6,298 nt of DNA from positions 1-6,298 of the forward strand of contig CALAVD010000541.1 of the NCBI GenBank assembly GCA_937892085.1, in the 5' to 3' direction. This DNA comes from an uncultured Prevotellaceae bacterium. Lineage in GTDB: Bacteria > Bacteroidota > Bacteroidia > Bacteroidales > Muribaculaceae. This document shows, piece by piece, positions 1 to 5,406 of the stretch. Numbering within the stretch: position 1 is the stretch's first letter; every line of letters starts with the position of its first letter. The notes below the pieces were generated by a model, which was not told where the DNA came from, did no database searches, and saw only the letters and a list, made by a program, of their open reading frames with translations. The position numbers and the translations under genes are program-made.

Positions 1-62
1 CACCTCTCCCCAAAAACACTCACCTCTCCCCAAAAACACTCACCTCTCCCCACTCACCTCTC
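1..62. repeat. 20-bp tandem repeat at window edge
   Basis: The unit CACCTCTCCCCAAAAACACT occurs twice exactly (1-20, 21-40), followed by the first 11 bases of a third copy (41-51) and a degenerate CACCTCTC remnant (55-62). The array touches the left edge, so its true length is unknown. The CACCTCT core recurs at 3554-3560 between two other repeat arrays, and similar CT-rich, C-poor-in-G units occur inside pdxB. This is low-complexity intergenic sequence just upstream of the membrane-protein gene; no function is visible. Confidence 0.9.
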
Positions 63-80
63 AACTAAAATAAGTATATC

Positions 81-1070
81 TTGGCAAAGAAAGGCAGTTA
101 CATAGTGGATTATTTTAATAATCGCGGCTTTTTCGGGATGTCGCTGCTGATTCTTGTCATTCTATCGGTGATTGCCAGCGGCAACTTCGACGTGCCACAG
201 CGTGGCTACGGCACACTGCACAACATCGCTAATTGGATTATAAGCCACGACACCTCATGTTTTGTGGCTGTGTTGTGCAATATCGTGACTGGTGTGTTGC
301 TTGTCACGCTCAACATCATGTACCGCTACATCAAGACCTATAACTGCTTCGTTTTTGCGTCGGTCTTTGTGCTGTTGCAGGGCATGAATCCGTTCCTCAG
401 CACCCGCTTCTTTGCCGGCACAGCGATGTGCCTGGTGGTGGTAATCGCGCTGTTCTTTGTCTTTGACCTCTACGGCAAGCAGCAGATGGCGTCGCAAGGC
501 GTGTTCTTGATAATGGCGCTACTGTCGTTTTTCTCGATATACCACTATGTGTTCCTGCTGCTTGTGCCACTGTTCATAGTGGGCTTTGCCTATATGCGAG
601 CATTGAATGTGCGGGCGGTACTGGCGATTGTTTTTGGGCTTGTTACTCCCTATTGGATAGCTTTAGGCACCGGCCTTGAGAGTACGCAGGCTTTTCGTGC
701 CCCCGAGTTGTCGCTGGTGTGGAGCGACGCGCCAGTCTATGCCGGTAAAGGATGGGCGATATCGGTAGCCATCGCCACCACAGCCCTCACTGTGCTACTC
801 ACAGTGGGCAACTTCAAGACTATGCTCAACTACAGCGTGCACGTGCGCGCCTATAACAACTTCTTTGTGGCTCTCTCAATTTTTGTGTTGCTGATGATGC
901 TGGTCGATTATAACGATTTCCTGCTTTACTTGCCACTGATGAACATGTGCTTGGCTATCCAGTTTGGTCACTGGTATGTGATTACCAAGCATGAGACTCG
1001 CCAAGCGGTGACGACATGGCTCCTGATAGCGATGCTCACAGTATATATCGTGGCAATGGTTATAGTGTGA
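81..1070 (+). CDS. Polytopic inner-membrane protein of unknown function
   Basis: The 329-residue product is almost entirely hydrophobic, with about nine or ten likely membrane segments (roughly residues 18-34, 58-80, 87-101, 110-130, 138-153, 155-172, 176-195, 224-242, 260-276, 279-297 and 309-328). It has no signal peptide or soluble domain and I see no catalytic motif. The size, topology and Bacteroidetes setting resemble the uncharacterised DUF6427 membrane family, but I cannot confirm that by eye. The start is uncertain. An in-frame stop at 66-68 leaves TTG at 81, GTG at 105 or ATG at 138 as options; TTG gives a full charged N-terminus (MAKKGSY) before the first helix, while ATG 138 would begin inside that helix. 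It lies 64 nt upstream of pdxB on the same strand, and an inverted repeat sits between them. Confidence 0.75.
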   Translation: MAKKGSYIVDYFNNRGFFGMSLLILVILSVIASGNFDVPQRGYGTLHNIANWIISHDTSCFVAVLCNIVTGVLLVTLNIMYRYIKTYNCFVFASVFVLLQGMNPFLSTRFFAGTAMCLVVVIALFFVFDLYGKQQMASQGVFLIMALLSFFSIYHYVFLLLVPLFIVGFAYMRALNVRAVLAIVFGLVTPYWIALGTGLESTQAFRAPELSLVWSDAPVYAGKGWAISVAIATTALTVLLTVGNFKTMLNYSVHVRAYNNFFVALSIFVLLMMLVDYNDFLLYLPLMNMCLAIQFGHWYVITKHETRQAVTTWLLIAMLTVYIVAMVIV

Positions 1071-1073
1071 TTA

Positions 1074-1089
1074 TTCAAGTGAACTTGAA
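1074..1089. repeat. Short perfect inverted repeat after the membrane-protein gene
   Basis: TTCAAGT (1074-1080) and ACTTGAA (1083-1089) are exact reverse complements separated by GA. As RNA this would form a 6-bp stem with a TGAA loop. It begins 3 nt after the stop codon of the membrane-protein gene and is followed by a moderately T-rich stretch (GTTTAGGGTTTAGA), not a true U-tract. It could be a weak terminator or an mRNA 3'-end structure; a protein-binding palindrome is equally possible. Confidence 0.35.
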
Positions 1090-1134
1090 GTTTAGGGTTT
1101 AGAGAAGAAGATTTCTATTGAGATTTGTGTGACG

Positions 1135-2208
1135 ATGAAGATAGTAGTCGATAACAAAATTCCCTATATCGGTGGCATTCTTGAGCAAGTGGCTCAAGAG
1201 GTACTCTATGTCCCTGGGGCTGAGATTAATAGCGATGTGGTGCGCGATGCCCACGTGCTGCTCACTCGCACGCGCACCCGTTGCGACCGTGCTCTGCTTG
1301 AAGGCAGCAAAGTGGAGTTCATAGGCACGGCAACCATTGGCACCGACCACATCGACCTCGACTGTTGTCACAAGAAGGGCATCACCGTTGTCAACGCCCC
1401 GGGCTGCAACGCTCCCGCCGTGGCGCAATGGGTGCACGCCACTATCTTACAGTGGGTATCGGCTAATAATGTGAAAGGCCCCATCACTCTTGGAGTGGTG
1501 GGTGTGGGCCACGTGGGGAGCATCGTGGCACGCTGGGCACAGCAGCTTGGCTACCGTGTCCTTCTCAACGACCCGCCACTTGCCGATGAGTTGTGGAACG
1601 TGCAACGTGCAACGTGGAACGGAGTTCTCTCCTCGCTCAACTCTCCTCGCTCAACTGAAAAAACTCTCTCCTCTCCACTCTCTCCACTCTCTCCACTCAA
1701 CTTATTGCAGCAGGAGTGCGACATTATCACCTTCCACACGCCGCTAACTAAAGATGGCAAGTACCCCACTTGGCACCTGTGCAACGAGGAGTTTTTGCAG
1801 GGGTTGAAACGCTGCAAACTGATAATGAATGCGGCTCGCGGAGCGGTGTGCGACAACGACGCGCTGCTGCACTGGCAGGGCGATGTGGCACTCGACTGCT
1901 GGGAGCGCGAACCTAATATCCGTCGTGAATTACTCGACAAGGCCTTTGTGGCGACACCGCACATTGCAGGCTACAGCCGCCAGGGTAAAATGCGTGGCAC
2001 GGCAATGGTGATAGAGGCTCTTAACCGCCACTTTGGCTGGCATCTGCCTGTGCCAGTTAGCGATAAGCCACTGCTCGGCGCTGCCACTGTCACTCCGCAG
2101 CTCATCACGAGCAGCTACAATCCCCTAATTGACACCGCCACCCTAAAGTCGTCGCCGAGCCAGTTTGAAACCCTGCGCAACATCTATCGCTTGCGCGATG
2201 AGGTGTGA
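1135..2208 (+). CDS. pdxB: Erythronate-4-phosphate dehydrogenase (PdxB)
   Basis: PdxB oxidises 4-phospho-D-erythronate to 2-oxo-3-hydroxy-4-phosphobutanoate in the DXP-dependent pyridoxal 5'-phosphate pathway in the cytoplasm. The 357-residue protein is a D-2-hydroxyacid dehydrogenase: N-terminal MKIVVDNKIPY, Rossmann motif GVGHVG at 123-128, NDPP at 145-148, and the catalytic triad as Arg235 (AARGAV), Glu259 (WEREP) and His276 (PHIAGY), matching E. coli Arg208, Glu237 and His254. I chose ATG 1135 because MKIVVD is the family's usual N-terminus; an in-frame GTG lies two codons upstream at 1129. Two things are odd. Residues 155-189 are encoded by a 105-nt repeat tract that interrupts the NAD domain. 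The part after the catalytic His is about 81 residues against about 124 in E. coli, so the C-terminal dimerisation domain is short. The frame is intact; activity is inferred. Confidence 0.93.
   Translation: MKIVVDNKIPYIGGILEQVAQEVLYVPGAEINSDVVRDAHVLLTRTRTRCDRALLEGSKVEFIGTATIGTDHIDLDCCHKKGITVVNAPGCNAPAVAQWVHATILQWVSANNVKGPITLGVVGVGHVGSIVARWAQQLGYRVLLNDPPLADELWNVQRATWNGVLSSLNSPRSTEKTLSSPLSPLSPLNLLQQECDIITFHTPLTKDGKYPTWHLCNEEFLQGLKRCKLIMNAARGAVCDNDALLHWQGDVALDCWEREPNIRRELLDKAFVATPHIAGYSRQGKMRGTAMVIEALNRHFGWHLPVPVSDKPLLGAATVTPQLITSSYNPLIDTATLKSSPSQFETLRNIYRLRDEV
1597..1701 (+). repeat. In-frame repeat tract inside pdxB
   Basis: This 105-nt stretch (35 codons, residues 155-189) is built of three tandem repeats in series. 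First come AACGTGC, AACGTGC and AACGTGG (1597-1617). Next is a 14-mer, TCTCCTCGCTCAAC, twice exactly (1628-1641, 1642-1655). Last is a 9-mer, CTCTCCACT, three times exactly (1671-1697), which encodes Ser-Pro-Leu three times. In E. coli PdxB the corresponding stretch, between the DPP motif and the DILTFHTP motif, is a loop and short helix about 20-25 residues shorter. The top strand is rich in C and T and poor in G, unlike the flanking pdxB sequence but like the intergenic repeat at 1-62. Confidence 0.9.
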
Positions 2209-2214
2209 AGAAAA

Positions 2215-2272
2215 GTGTCATCTTAAATTGCGAGGGTTTATTGCAAGGCTTACGCTCGCTATACTTTGACAC
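2215..2272. repeat. Nested inverted repeats downstream of pdxB
   Basis: Two complementary pairs are nested: an outer GTGTCA (2215-2220) with TGACAC (2267-2272), and an inner GCGAG (2230-2234) with CTCGC (2255-2259), separated by unpaired internal loops. The structure starts 6 nt after the pdxB stop and lies upstream of the predicted queF transcription start, so it would be in the pdxB transcript rather than the queF leader. A transcription-terminating or 3'-end role for pdxB is plausible. The nearest T-run (2296-2302) is 23 nt away, so this is not a classic intrinsic terminator. Confidence 0.3.
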
Positions 2273-2283
2273 CTACGACGCCT

Positions 2284-2318
2284 TTATATATAAAATTTTT
2301 TTGTACCTTTGCAGCGCA
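2284..2318 (+). promoter_or_regulatory. Bacteroidetes-type promoter for queF-queC
   Basis: TACCTTTG at 2304-2311 matches the Bacteroidetes primary-sigma -7 consensus TAnnTTTG exactly, within the frequently seen context TTTGTACCTTTGCA. The upstream region is strongly AT-rich (TATATATAAAATTTTTTT) without a clear -33 TTTG at ideal spacing; TTTA at 2283-2286 is the closest. Transcription would start near 2317-2319, leaving a leader of about 22-24 nt before the queF ATG. I found no other exact TAnnTTTG box upstream of queD, queE, folE or the phage-type genes, so this may drive the whole downstream block. Confidence 0.75.
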
Positions 2319-2340
2319 AAATCATTAATATCTTTATATT

Positions 2341-2811
2341 ATGTCAAGAAATCAGGAAAACGCCGGTGGTATATCGTTACTTGGTAACCAGGGCACAAAA
2401 TATGAGGACAAGTATAACTCGGCGGTGCTGGAGACCTTCGACAACCTGCACCCCGACAATGAGTATGTGGTGACTTTCGACTGCCCCGAGTTCACGGCGC
2501 TATGCCCCATTACTGGGCAACCCGACTTTGGTCATATCATTATCCGCTACATTCCTCGGGTGCGCATGGTGGAGAGCAAGAGCTTGAAACTCTATCTCTT
2601 CAGCTTCCGCAATCAGGGCGACTTTCACGAGGACTGCGTGAACATCATCATGAAGGACTTGGTGAAACTCATGGATCCCAAGTACCTGGAGGTGACAGGA
2701 TATTTCAATCCGCGTGGCGGCATCTCTATAGTGCCATTTGTTAACTATGGCGACGCTGAGCATCAAGACATGGTGAAGCAACGCGTCCTCGACAGTCTCA
2801 ACAATAAGTGA
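2341..2811 (+). CDS. queF: NADPH-dependent preQ0 reductase (QueF, unimodular)
   Basis: QueF reduces the nitrile of 7-cyano-7-deazaguanine (preQ0) to the aminomethyl group of preQ1 using NADPH, the last step before Tgt inserts preQ1 into tRNA. The 156-residue length matches the single-domain YkvM-type enzyme of Bacillus subtilis, not the two-domain E. coli type. The catalytic residues fall at the B. subtilis positions: Cys55 in TALCPITGQPDFG (forms the covalent thioimide), Asp62, and Glu97 in FHEDC. The QueF signature ESKSLKLYL is at 78-86. The start at ATG 2341 follows the predicted promoter and a short AT-rich leader. queC starts 1 nt after the stop, so the two are co-transcribed and probably translationally coupled. 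QueF is not needed for making preQ0 itself, so its presence shows that the end product is preQ1, as expected for queuosine. Confidence 0.96.
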   Translation: MSRNQENAGGISLLGNQGTKYEDKYNSAVLETFDNLHPDNEYVVTFDCPEFTALCPITGQPDFGHIIIRYIPRVRMVESKSLKLYLFSFRNQGDFHEDCVNIIMKDLVKLMDPKYLEVTGYFNPRGGISIVPFVNYGDAEHQDMVKQRVLDSLNNK

Positions 2812-2812
2812 T

Positions 2813-3472
2813 ATGGCAAAAGATGCTGTAATAATCCTCTCGGGAGGCATGGATTCGTGCACCATGCTGCATGAGTATCGCGACGAGATAGCCCTCGCCA
2901 TCACCTTCGATTACGGCTCCACACAGAACCACCGTGAGCAGCAGTATGCCGTGGCGCAGTGCCAGCACTTGGGCATCAAGCACCTCATCATCCCGCTCGA
3001 CTTCATGCACCGCTACTTCAAGAGCGCGCTGCTCGAGAGTGCCGACGCCATTCCCGAAGGCAACTACGACGAGGAGAACATGAAGGCTACCGTGGTGCCG
3101 TTCCGCAACGGCATCATGCTGGCGATAGCCTGTGGCATTGCCGAGAGCAACGGTCTGAGCCGTGTGATGATTGCCAACCATGCCGGCGACCACACCATTT
3201 ATCCCGATTGTCGTCAGGGATTTATCGATGCCATGTCGATGGCGATGCATCAGGGCACCTACGAGGGCATAGAGGTATTTGCGCCTTACACCAATATCAG
3301 CAAGACCGACATCGCCCGCCGAGGCAAGGCATTAGGGGTGGACTATGCCATGACCTACTCGTGCTACAAGGGTGGCGAGAAGCACTGCGGCAAGTGCGGC
3401 ACCTGCCGCGAGCGCATCGAAGCCCTGCGCGACGCAGGCATCGACGACCCCACCGAATATGAGAATGCATAA
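2813..3472 (+). CDS. queC: 7-cyano-7-deazaguanine (preQ0) synthase QueC
   Basis: QueC converts 7-carboxy-7-deazaguanine to preQ0, using two ATP and ammonia. The 219-residue protein begins with the PP-loop ATP-pyrophosphatase motif SGGMDS at residues 10-15. It ends with the zinc-binding cluster Cys184, Cys192, Cys195 and Cys198 (SCYKGGEKHCGKCGTC), the QueC hallmark. The internal VVPFRNGIML and ANHAGDHTIYPDCR segments are also typical. The length matches the family (E. coli 231). Start ATG 2813 is 1 nt after the queF stop. The final codons, Asn-Ala-stop, coincide with the first heptamer of the tandem array at 3464-3554, so the repeat forms the C-terminus after the conserved RERIEAL region. That should not affect activity, since all catalytic and zinc residues lie upstream. 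Confidence 0.97.
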   Translation: MAKDAVIILSGGMDSCTMLHEYRDEIALAITFDYGSTQNHREQQYAVAQCQHLGIKHLIIPLDFMHRYFKSALLESADAIPEGNYDEENMKATVVPFRNGIMLAIACGIAESNGLSRVMIANHAGDHTIYPDCRQGFIDAMSMAMHQGTYEGIEVFAPYTNISKTDIARRGKALGVDYAMTYSCYKGGEKHCGKCGTCRERIEALRDAGIDDPTEYENA

Positions 3473-3554
3473 TTCATAATGCATAATGCACAATTCACAA
3501 TTCATAATGCATAATTCATAATGCATAATGCACAATTCGTAATGCACAATTCTC
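3464..3554. repeat. 13-copy heptanucleotide array, AATKCAY
   Basis: Thirteen consecutive 7-mers run without a register slip, all AATGCAT, AATGCAC, AATTCAT or AATTCAC, except heptamers 11 (AATTCGT) and 13 (AATTCTC). There is a higher-order repeat: heptamers 1-4 (3464-3491) are identical to 7-10 (3506-3533), a 28-nt exact repeat with 42-nt spacing. The first heptamer lies inside the last codons of queC and its final T begins the stop codon. On the - strand the array reads as an open chain resembling HYELCIM, a familiar spurious peptide in Bacteroidetes annotation; I do not consider it a gene. Confidence 0.95.
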
Positions 3555-3571
3555 ACCTCTGCCGTCTCTCT

Positions 3572-3606
3572 TAACACCTAACACTTAACACTTATTACTT
3601 AATAAT
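3572..3606. repeat. Second heptanucleotide array, TAACACT-like, abutting queD
   Basis: Five successive 7-mers, TAACACC, TAACACT, TAACACT, TATTACT and TAATAAT, end one base before the queD start codon. The consensus is unrelated to the AATKCAY array 17 nt upstream, yet the period is the same. The copies decay toward the gene. The linker (3555-3571) is CT-rich, and CACCTCT at 3554-3560 repeats the core of the array at 1-62. The array occupies the position of the queD ribosome-binding site, and no Shine-Dalgarno sequence is visible. Confidence 0.85.
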
Positions 3607-3607
3607 A

Positions 3608-3949
3608 ATGTATTACGTAGAAAAAACATTAGAGATTTCATCGTGCCATCAACTCTATCTTGACTATGAGAGCAAGTGCGAAACCCTGCATGGCCACAAC
3701 TGGATGATTAAGGTCTATTGCAAAGCTAAGGAGCTTGACAACAATGGGCTGGTGTGCGACTTCTCCCTCATCAAGAAGCTCGTCCACGACCGCATTGACC
3801 ACAAGAACCTCAACGAGGTGCTGAAATTCAACCCCACAGCCGAGAATATTTCTCGCTGGATTGTCGAACAGATTCCCGAATGCTATAAGGCCACCGTTCA
3901 GGAAAGCGAGGGCAATACCGCTACCTATGTGGTCGACAATGAGGAATGA
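3608..3949 (+). CDS. queD: 6-carboxy-5,6,7,8-tetrahydropterin synthase QueD
   Basis: QueD converts 7,8-dihydroneopterin triphosphate, the FolE product, into 6-carboxytetrahydropterin with loss of acetaldehyde and triphosphate. The 113-residue protein matches the short bacterial QueD/PTPS-I form. Zinc ligands are His14 (SCHQL), His28 and His30 (LHGHNW). Likely catalytic residues are Cys24 four residues before the HGH motif, the Asp64-His65 pair in DHKNLN, and Glu99 in the QES motif; FNPTAEN at 74-80 is the substrate-site signature. The start is ATG 3608, just after the repeat arrays. queE follows 15 nt after the stop. Like queC, it uses codons typical of the left part of the window (CTC, CAC, GAC rich), and I take it as host-type. 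With 135 nt of repeats between queC and queD and no promoter box seen there, transcription probably reads through from the queF promoter. Confidence 0.95.
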   Translation: MYYVEKTLEISSCHQLYLDYESKCETLHGHNWMIKVYCKAKELDNNGLVCDFSLIKKLVHDRIDHKNLNEVLKFNPTAENISRWIVEQIPECYKATVQESEGNTATYVVDNEE

Positions 3950-3964
3950 TAAAAAGCGTGAGAA

Positions 3965-4558
3965 ATGAGAACGTATAAGATAAACGAAATATTCTATTCC
4001 ATTCAGGGAGAGGGTGAGCATACTGGCAAGGCCGCTGTGTTCATCCGCTTCTCAGGATGCAATCTGAAATGTCCATTCTGTGATACTGACTTCAAGGCAT
4101 TCGTGGAATCATCGGCAGAGCAGATTGTGGAGCGTGTCAAGGAACTTGGAAAGGACTGTCGTTTTGTGGTACTGACGGGAGGTGAGCCTACCTTGCAAGC
4201 CGACATCAGACTGGTTGATATGCTTCACGAAGCAGGCTACTATGTGGCTATGGAAACCAACGGCACCAAGCCGGTGATGATTCCCGTGGATTGGGTGACC
4301 GTTTCACCCAAGCAGCCTTTCGTCGGCTCAGTCGGCACTCCATATATCCGCAAGGCCAATGAGGTGAAGGTCGTATTTGATGGTATCAATGTTCCTTCGA
4401 CCTTTGGCATCGAGGCCGAGCATTATTATCTCCAGCCGTGCGACACAGGCGATAAGCAGAAGAATGAGCGAATCCTGCAAGAGTGCTTGAAATATATCCT
4501 TGCCCAGCCCAAATGGAAGCTCTCTTTGCAGACTCAGAAAATCATCAATGTAAGATAA
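3965..4558 (+). CDS. queE: 7-carboxy-7-deazaguanine synthase QueE (radical SAM)
   Basis: QueE is a radical S-adenosylmethionine enzyme that rearranges 6-carboxytetrahydropterin into 7-carboxy-7-deazaguanine. The 197-residue protein shows the family layout: N-terminal INEIFYSIQGEGEHTG, the iron-sulfur cluster motif Cys32-x3-Cys36-x2-Cys39 (SGCNLKCPFCDTD), the SAM-binding TGGEPTLQ at 71-78, METNGT at 96-101, SPK at 114-116 and LQPCD near the C-terminus. The ending (LSLQTQKIINVR) is complete. It follows queD by 15 nt, and folE begins 2 nt after its stop. Glycine codons include GGA in 4 of 14 cases against 2 of 19 in queC, a small hint that queE belongs with the genes to its right. Bacteroidales chromosomes also carry queE, so origin from host or phage cannot be settled from this sequence alone. 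Confidence 0.96.
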   Translation: MRTYKINEIFYSIQGEGEHTGKAAVFIRFSGCNLKCPFCDTDFKAFVESSAEQIVERVKELGKDCRFVVLTGGEPTLQADIRLVDMLHEAGYYVAMETNGTKPVMIPVDWVTVSPKQPFVGSVGTPYIRKANEVKVVFDGINVPSTFGIEAEHYYLQPCDTGDKQKNERILQECLKYILAQPKWKLSLQTQKIINVR

Positions 4559-4560
4559 CT

Positions 4561-5406
4561 ATGAGAAAGTTCAAGTTCAATATTGGAGATACCGTGACCA
4601 TCACTGCCGAAATATCCATTCAGATAGGCGTTGAATGGCGGAAAATGAAGGATGAAAAAGCTATTGTGAAATATGCTTTCTTCGATGGCAACGTGAATGT
4701 ATATACGGTGCTGCCATTGTCGTGGTCGAATAAAGAGGAATGTATCATCATGGAAGATGATATGAAGCTGATTTTGCCAGCAGAGTCAGTTCTGAAAGGT
4801 GAAAACAAGGAATCGGCAATCGAGCATATCATACGCCAGGCCCTTCTTTATATCGGCGAGAATCCGAGCCGTGAGGGGTTGCTTGACACTCCTGACCGCA
4901 TCCGTCGCATGTGGACTGAGTTATTCCGAGGTTATGACCCAAGGCAGAAGCCGAAGATAACGGTTTTCGACAACGGCGTGGATGGGCTGTCATACGACAA
5001 TATGGTGATTGACAGCGGCGATTACTATTCTCTCTGTGAGCATCACGCCATGCCATTCTTCGGCACGTATTTCTTTGCCTATATTCCTCACCCCAAGGGG
5101 AAGATTCTCGGTCTGAGCAAGGTCGCTCGCGTCGTGGACTATTGCGCTGCAAAGCTGCAGGTTCAGGAACGTCTCACCCGTGACATCGTGGAAATGATAG
5201 ATCATGCCCTCACAGAAGGAGTGGCACCCGAATACGCTCCCCTTGGTATGGCACTCGTGATGAAAGGACATCACTTGTGCAAGGAAATGCGAGGCGCGAG
5301 GAAACGCGGCCTTATGACCACGTCATATCTGACTGGAGTATTCCGCACAGATAATGATACGAGGGCCGAATTTGAGAGATTCGTCAACAATACCCCTGTT
5401 TATTGA
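4561..5406 (+). CDS. folE: GTP cyclohydrolase I (FolE) with N-terminal extension
   Basis: FolE turns GTP into 7,8-dihydroneopterin triphosphate and formate, the entry step to both folate and 7-deazaguanine synthesis. The catalytic domain covers residues 84-281: IGENPSREGLLDTPDR at 98-113, CEHH at 159-162 and HHLCKEMRG at 237-245. Cys159, His162 and Cys240 match the E. coli zinc ligands Cys110, His113 and Cys181; His161 and His238 match His112 and His179. About 80 residues precede this domain, with a beta-rich look (FNIGDTVTITAEI, then a KYAFFDGNVNVYTV strand pair, then MEDDMKLI), suggesting a small SH3-like or KOW-like domain; that is inference from pattern. ATG 4561 sits 2 nt after the queE stop; an in-frame GTG at 4483 would overlap queE and is less likely. 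An internal ATG at 4750 could give a shorter form. The next gene overlaps the stop (TGATG). Confidence 0.95.
   Translation: MRKFKFNIGDTVTITAEISIQIGVEWRKMKDEKAIVKYAFFDGNVNVYTVLPLSWSNKEECIIMEDDMKLILPAESVLKGENKESAIEHIIRQALLYIGENPSREGLLDTPDRIRRMWTELFRGYDPRQKPKITVFDNGVDGLSYDNMVIDSGDYYSLCEHHAMPFFGTYFFAYIPHPKGKILGLSKVARVVDYCAAKLQVQERLTRDIVEMIDHALTEGVAPEYAPLGMALVMKGHHLCKEMRGARKRGLMTTSYLTGVFRTDNDTRAEFERFVNNTPVY

Noticed and set aside
77..84. TATCTTGG as a Bacteroidetes -7 box for the first gene
   Set aside because: It differs from TAnnTTTG at one key position, overlaps the proposed TTG start, and has no TTTG at the right distance upstream.
1597..1701. Frameshift or pseudogene in pdxB
   Set aside because: The tract is 105 nt and in frame. 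Conserved motifs on both sides, including all three catalytic residues, are intact, so I treat the gene as functional.
2312..2340. preQ1 riboswitch in the queF leader
   Set aside because: The predicted leader is only about 22-24 nt, AT-rich, and lacks the hairpin and A-rich tail of the preQ1-I class. I saw no candidate before queD, queE or folE either.
2205..2387. 60-codon open frame between pdxB and queF
   Set aside because: It covers the pdxB stop, the nested stems, the promoter and the start of queF in another frame. The composition is what AT-rich non-coding DNA gives, and the real queF frame is unambiguous.
3332..3577. Minus-strand open frame with repeated HYELCIM-like peptides
   Set aside because: It is the translation of the heptamer array on the opposite strand plus antisense of queC. 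A 7-nt repeat without stops is open in every frame, so the peptide repeat is not evidence of a gene.
3464..3606. CRISPR array
   Set aside because: The units are 7 nt and directly adjacent, with no spacers and no cas genes nearby.
3900..4000. Prophage attachment site near the queD-queE gap
   Set aside because: No tRNA gene, integrase or obvious core repeat is present, and the matching right end is outside the window, so a site cannot be claimed.
4483..4560. In-frame GTG at 4483 as the start of folE, giving 307 residues
   Set aside because: It would overlap queE by 76 nt, and the added residues (MLEIYPCPAQ onward) are a shifted-frame reading of the conserved QueE C-terminus. ATG 4561, 2 nt after the queE stop, is the better start.
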